DNA of 5,643 nucleotides from positions 1-5,643 of the forward strand of contig JBFLXH010000085.1 in NCBI GenBank assembly GCA_040757295.1. The letters run 5' to 3'. The position numbers and the translations under genes were made by a program. The notes below the pieces were generated by a model. That model was not told the origin of the DNA and did no database searches. It saw only the letters and a program-made list of their open reading frames with translations. The DNA comes from JAGXSE01 sp040757295. GTDB taxonomy: Bacteria > Bacillota > PH28-bin88. Positions 5,433 to 5,643 of the stretch are shown piece by piece (position 1 is the first letter of the stretch; every line of letters begins with the position of its first letter).

Positions 5433-5643
5433 TTATTTAATAACCCCTCGCTGGCGTAACCATTTGGGCAGGAGTTCCTCTTCCACCCGCCGGCTGACCG
5501 CCGGCGCTTTTTTCAACAGGAACTCAGCCAGCGGCTCGCTCAGGTTGATGCCCCCCATGGCCCCGTCGAAAATCAAAACTTTCCTGGTGCCGGCAGCCTT
5601 ATAGGCAAATTCCATCGCGCCCTCGAGCGTTTCGGCCACCACC
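5433..5643 (-). CDS. Unrecognised protein, C-terminal 69-70 residues only
   Basis: The frame enters from the right edge and ends at TAA 5433-5435. The GTG at 5642-5640 is probably an internal valine codon rather than the start. The visible part has a probable helix (ETLEGAMEFAYKAAG), then KVLIFDGAMGGINLSEPLAE, which looks like a beta strand ending in a glycine-rich turn after Asp, as in many alpha/beta nucleotide- or phosphate-binding folds. A basic, helical tail ends LRQRGVIK. I cannot assign a family from this fragment. Its GC content (109 of 180 bases in 5461-5640, about 61%) is well above that of the downstream operon, so it probably belongs to a different transcription unit and possibly a different evolutionary origin. 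Confidence 0.75.
   Translation of the reverse strand, partial: VVAETLEGAMEFAYKAAGTRKVLIFDGAMGGINLSEPLAEFLLKKAPAVSRRVEEELLPKWLRQRGVIK

Noticed and set aside
1..5643. CRISPR arrays, tRNA/rRNA genes, insertion sequences, attachment sites
   Set aside because: No regularly spaced repeats, no tRNA-like cloverleaf, no transposase motifs and no terminal inverted repeats were seen; the UbiD and Mrp paralogue pairs are diverged gene duplicates, not DNA repeats.

Overview
The window reads as a single leftward (minus-strand) operon segment from an anaerobic bacterium, most likely a clostridial Firmicute of the Peptococcaceae/Desulfotomaculum type. The supports are strong AGGAGG-type ribosome sites before most genes, moderate GC content (about 44% in three hand-counted 60-base blocks) and a gene set typical of anaerobic aromatic carboxylation. 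The taxonomic placement is inference.

Layout in the direction of transcription (right to left). (1) 5433-5643: the 3' end of an unrecognised gene, clearly richer in GC (about 60%). (2) 5178-5432: an intergenic region that probably carries the operon promoter and may hold a 24-codon peptide ORF at 5254-5328. (3) 3636-5177: a UbiD-family (de)carboxylase, here UbiD-A, with an essentially complete prenyl-FMN/metal/catalytic residue set. (4) 3272-3559: a 95-residue protein of unknown family. (5) 1770-3251: a second UbiD-family protein, UbiD-B, that has lost several cofactor and catalytic residues. (6) An 18-bp hairpin at 1690-1730. (7) 707-1639: an Mrp/Nbp35-family P-loop ATPase, here Mrp-2, with complete motifs. 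(8) 1-611: a second, divergent Mrp/Nbp35 ATPase, here Mrp-1, cut by the left edge.

The combination of two unequal UbiD-like subunits, a small protein and Mrp-type ATPases resembles the gene clusters proposed for anaerobic carboxylation of non-activated or weakly activated aromatics (phenylphosphate carboxylase, and the putative benzene, naphthalene and phenanthrene carboxylases). The likely working unit is a hetero-oligomeric carboxylase (UbiD-A catalytic, UbiD-B structural or substrate-binding, the 95-residue protein as a possible small subunit), assisted by a pair of Fe-S-binding ATPases whose role is unknown. The substrate cannot be read from sequence. No UbiX prenyltransferase or aryl-CoA ligase lies inside the window.

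The most notable pattern is a double asymmetry. Both paralogous pairs (UbiD-A/B and Mrp-2/Mrp-1) consist of one copy with intact active-site motifs and one copy with specific active-site losses. Both ATPases also carry the same compact N-terminal four-cysteine motif.
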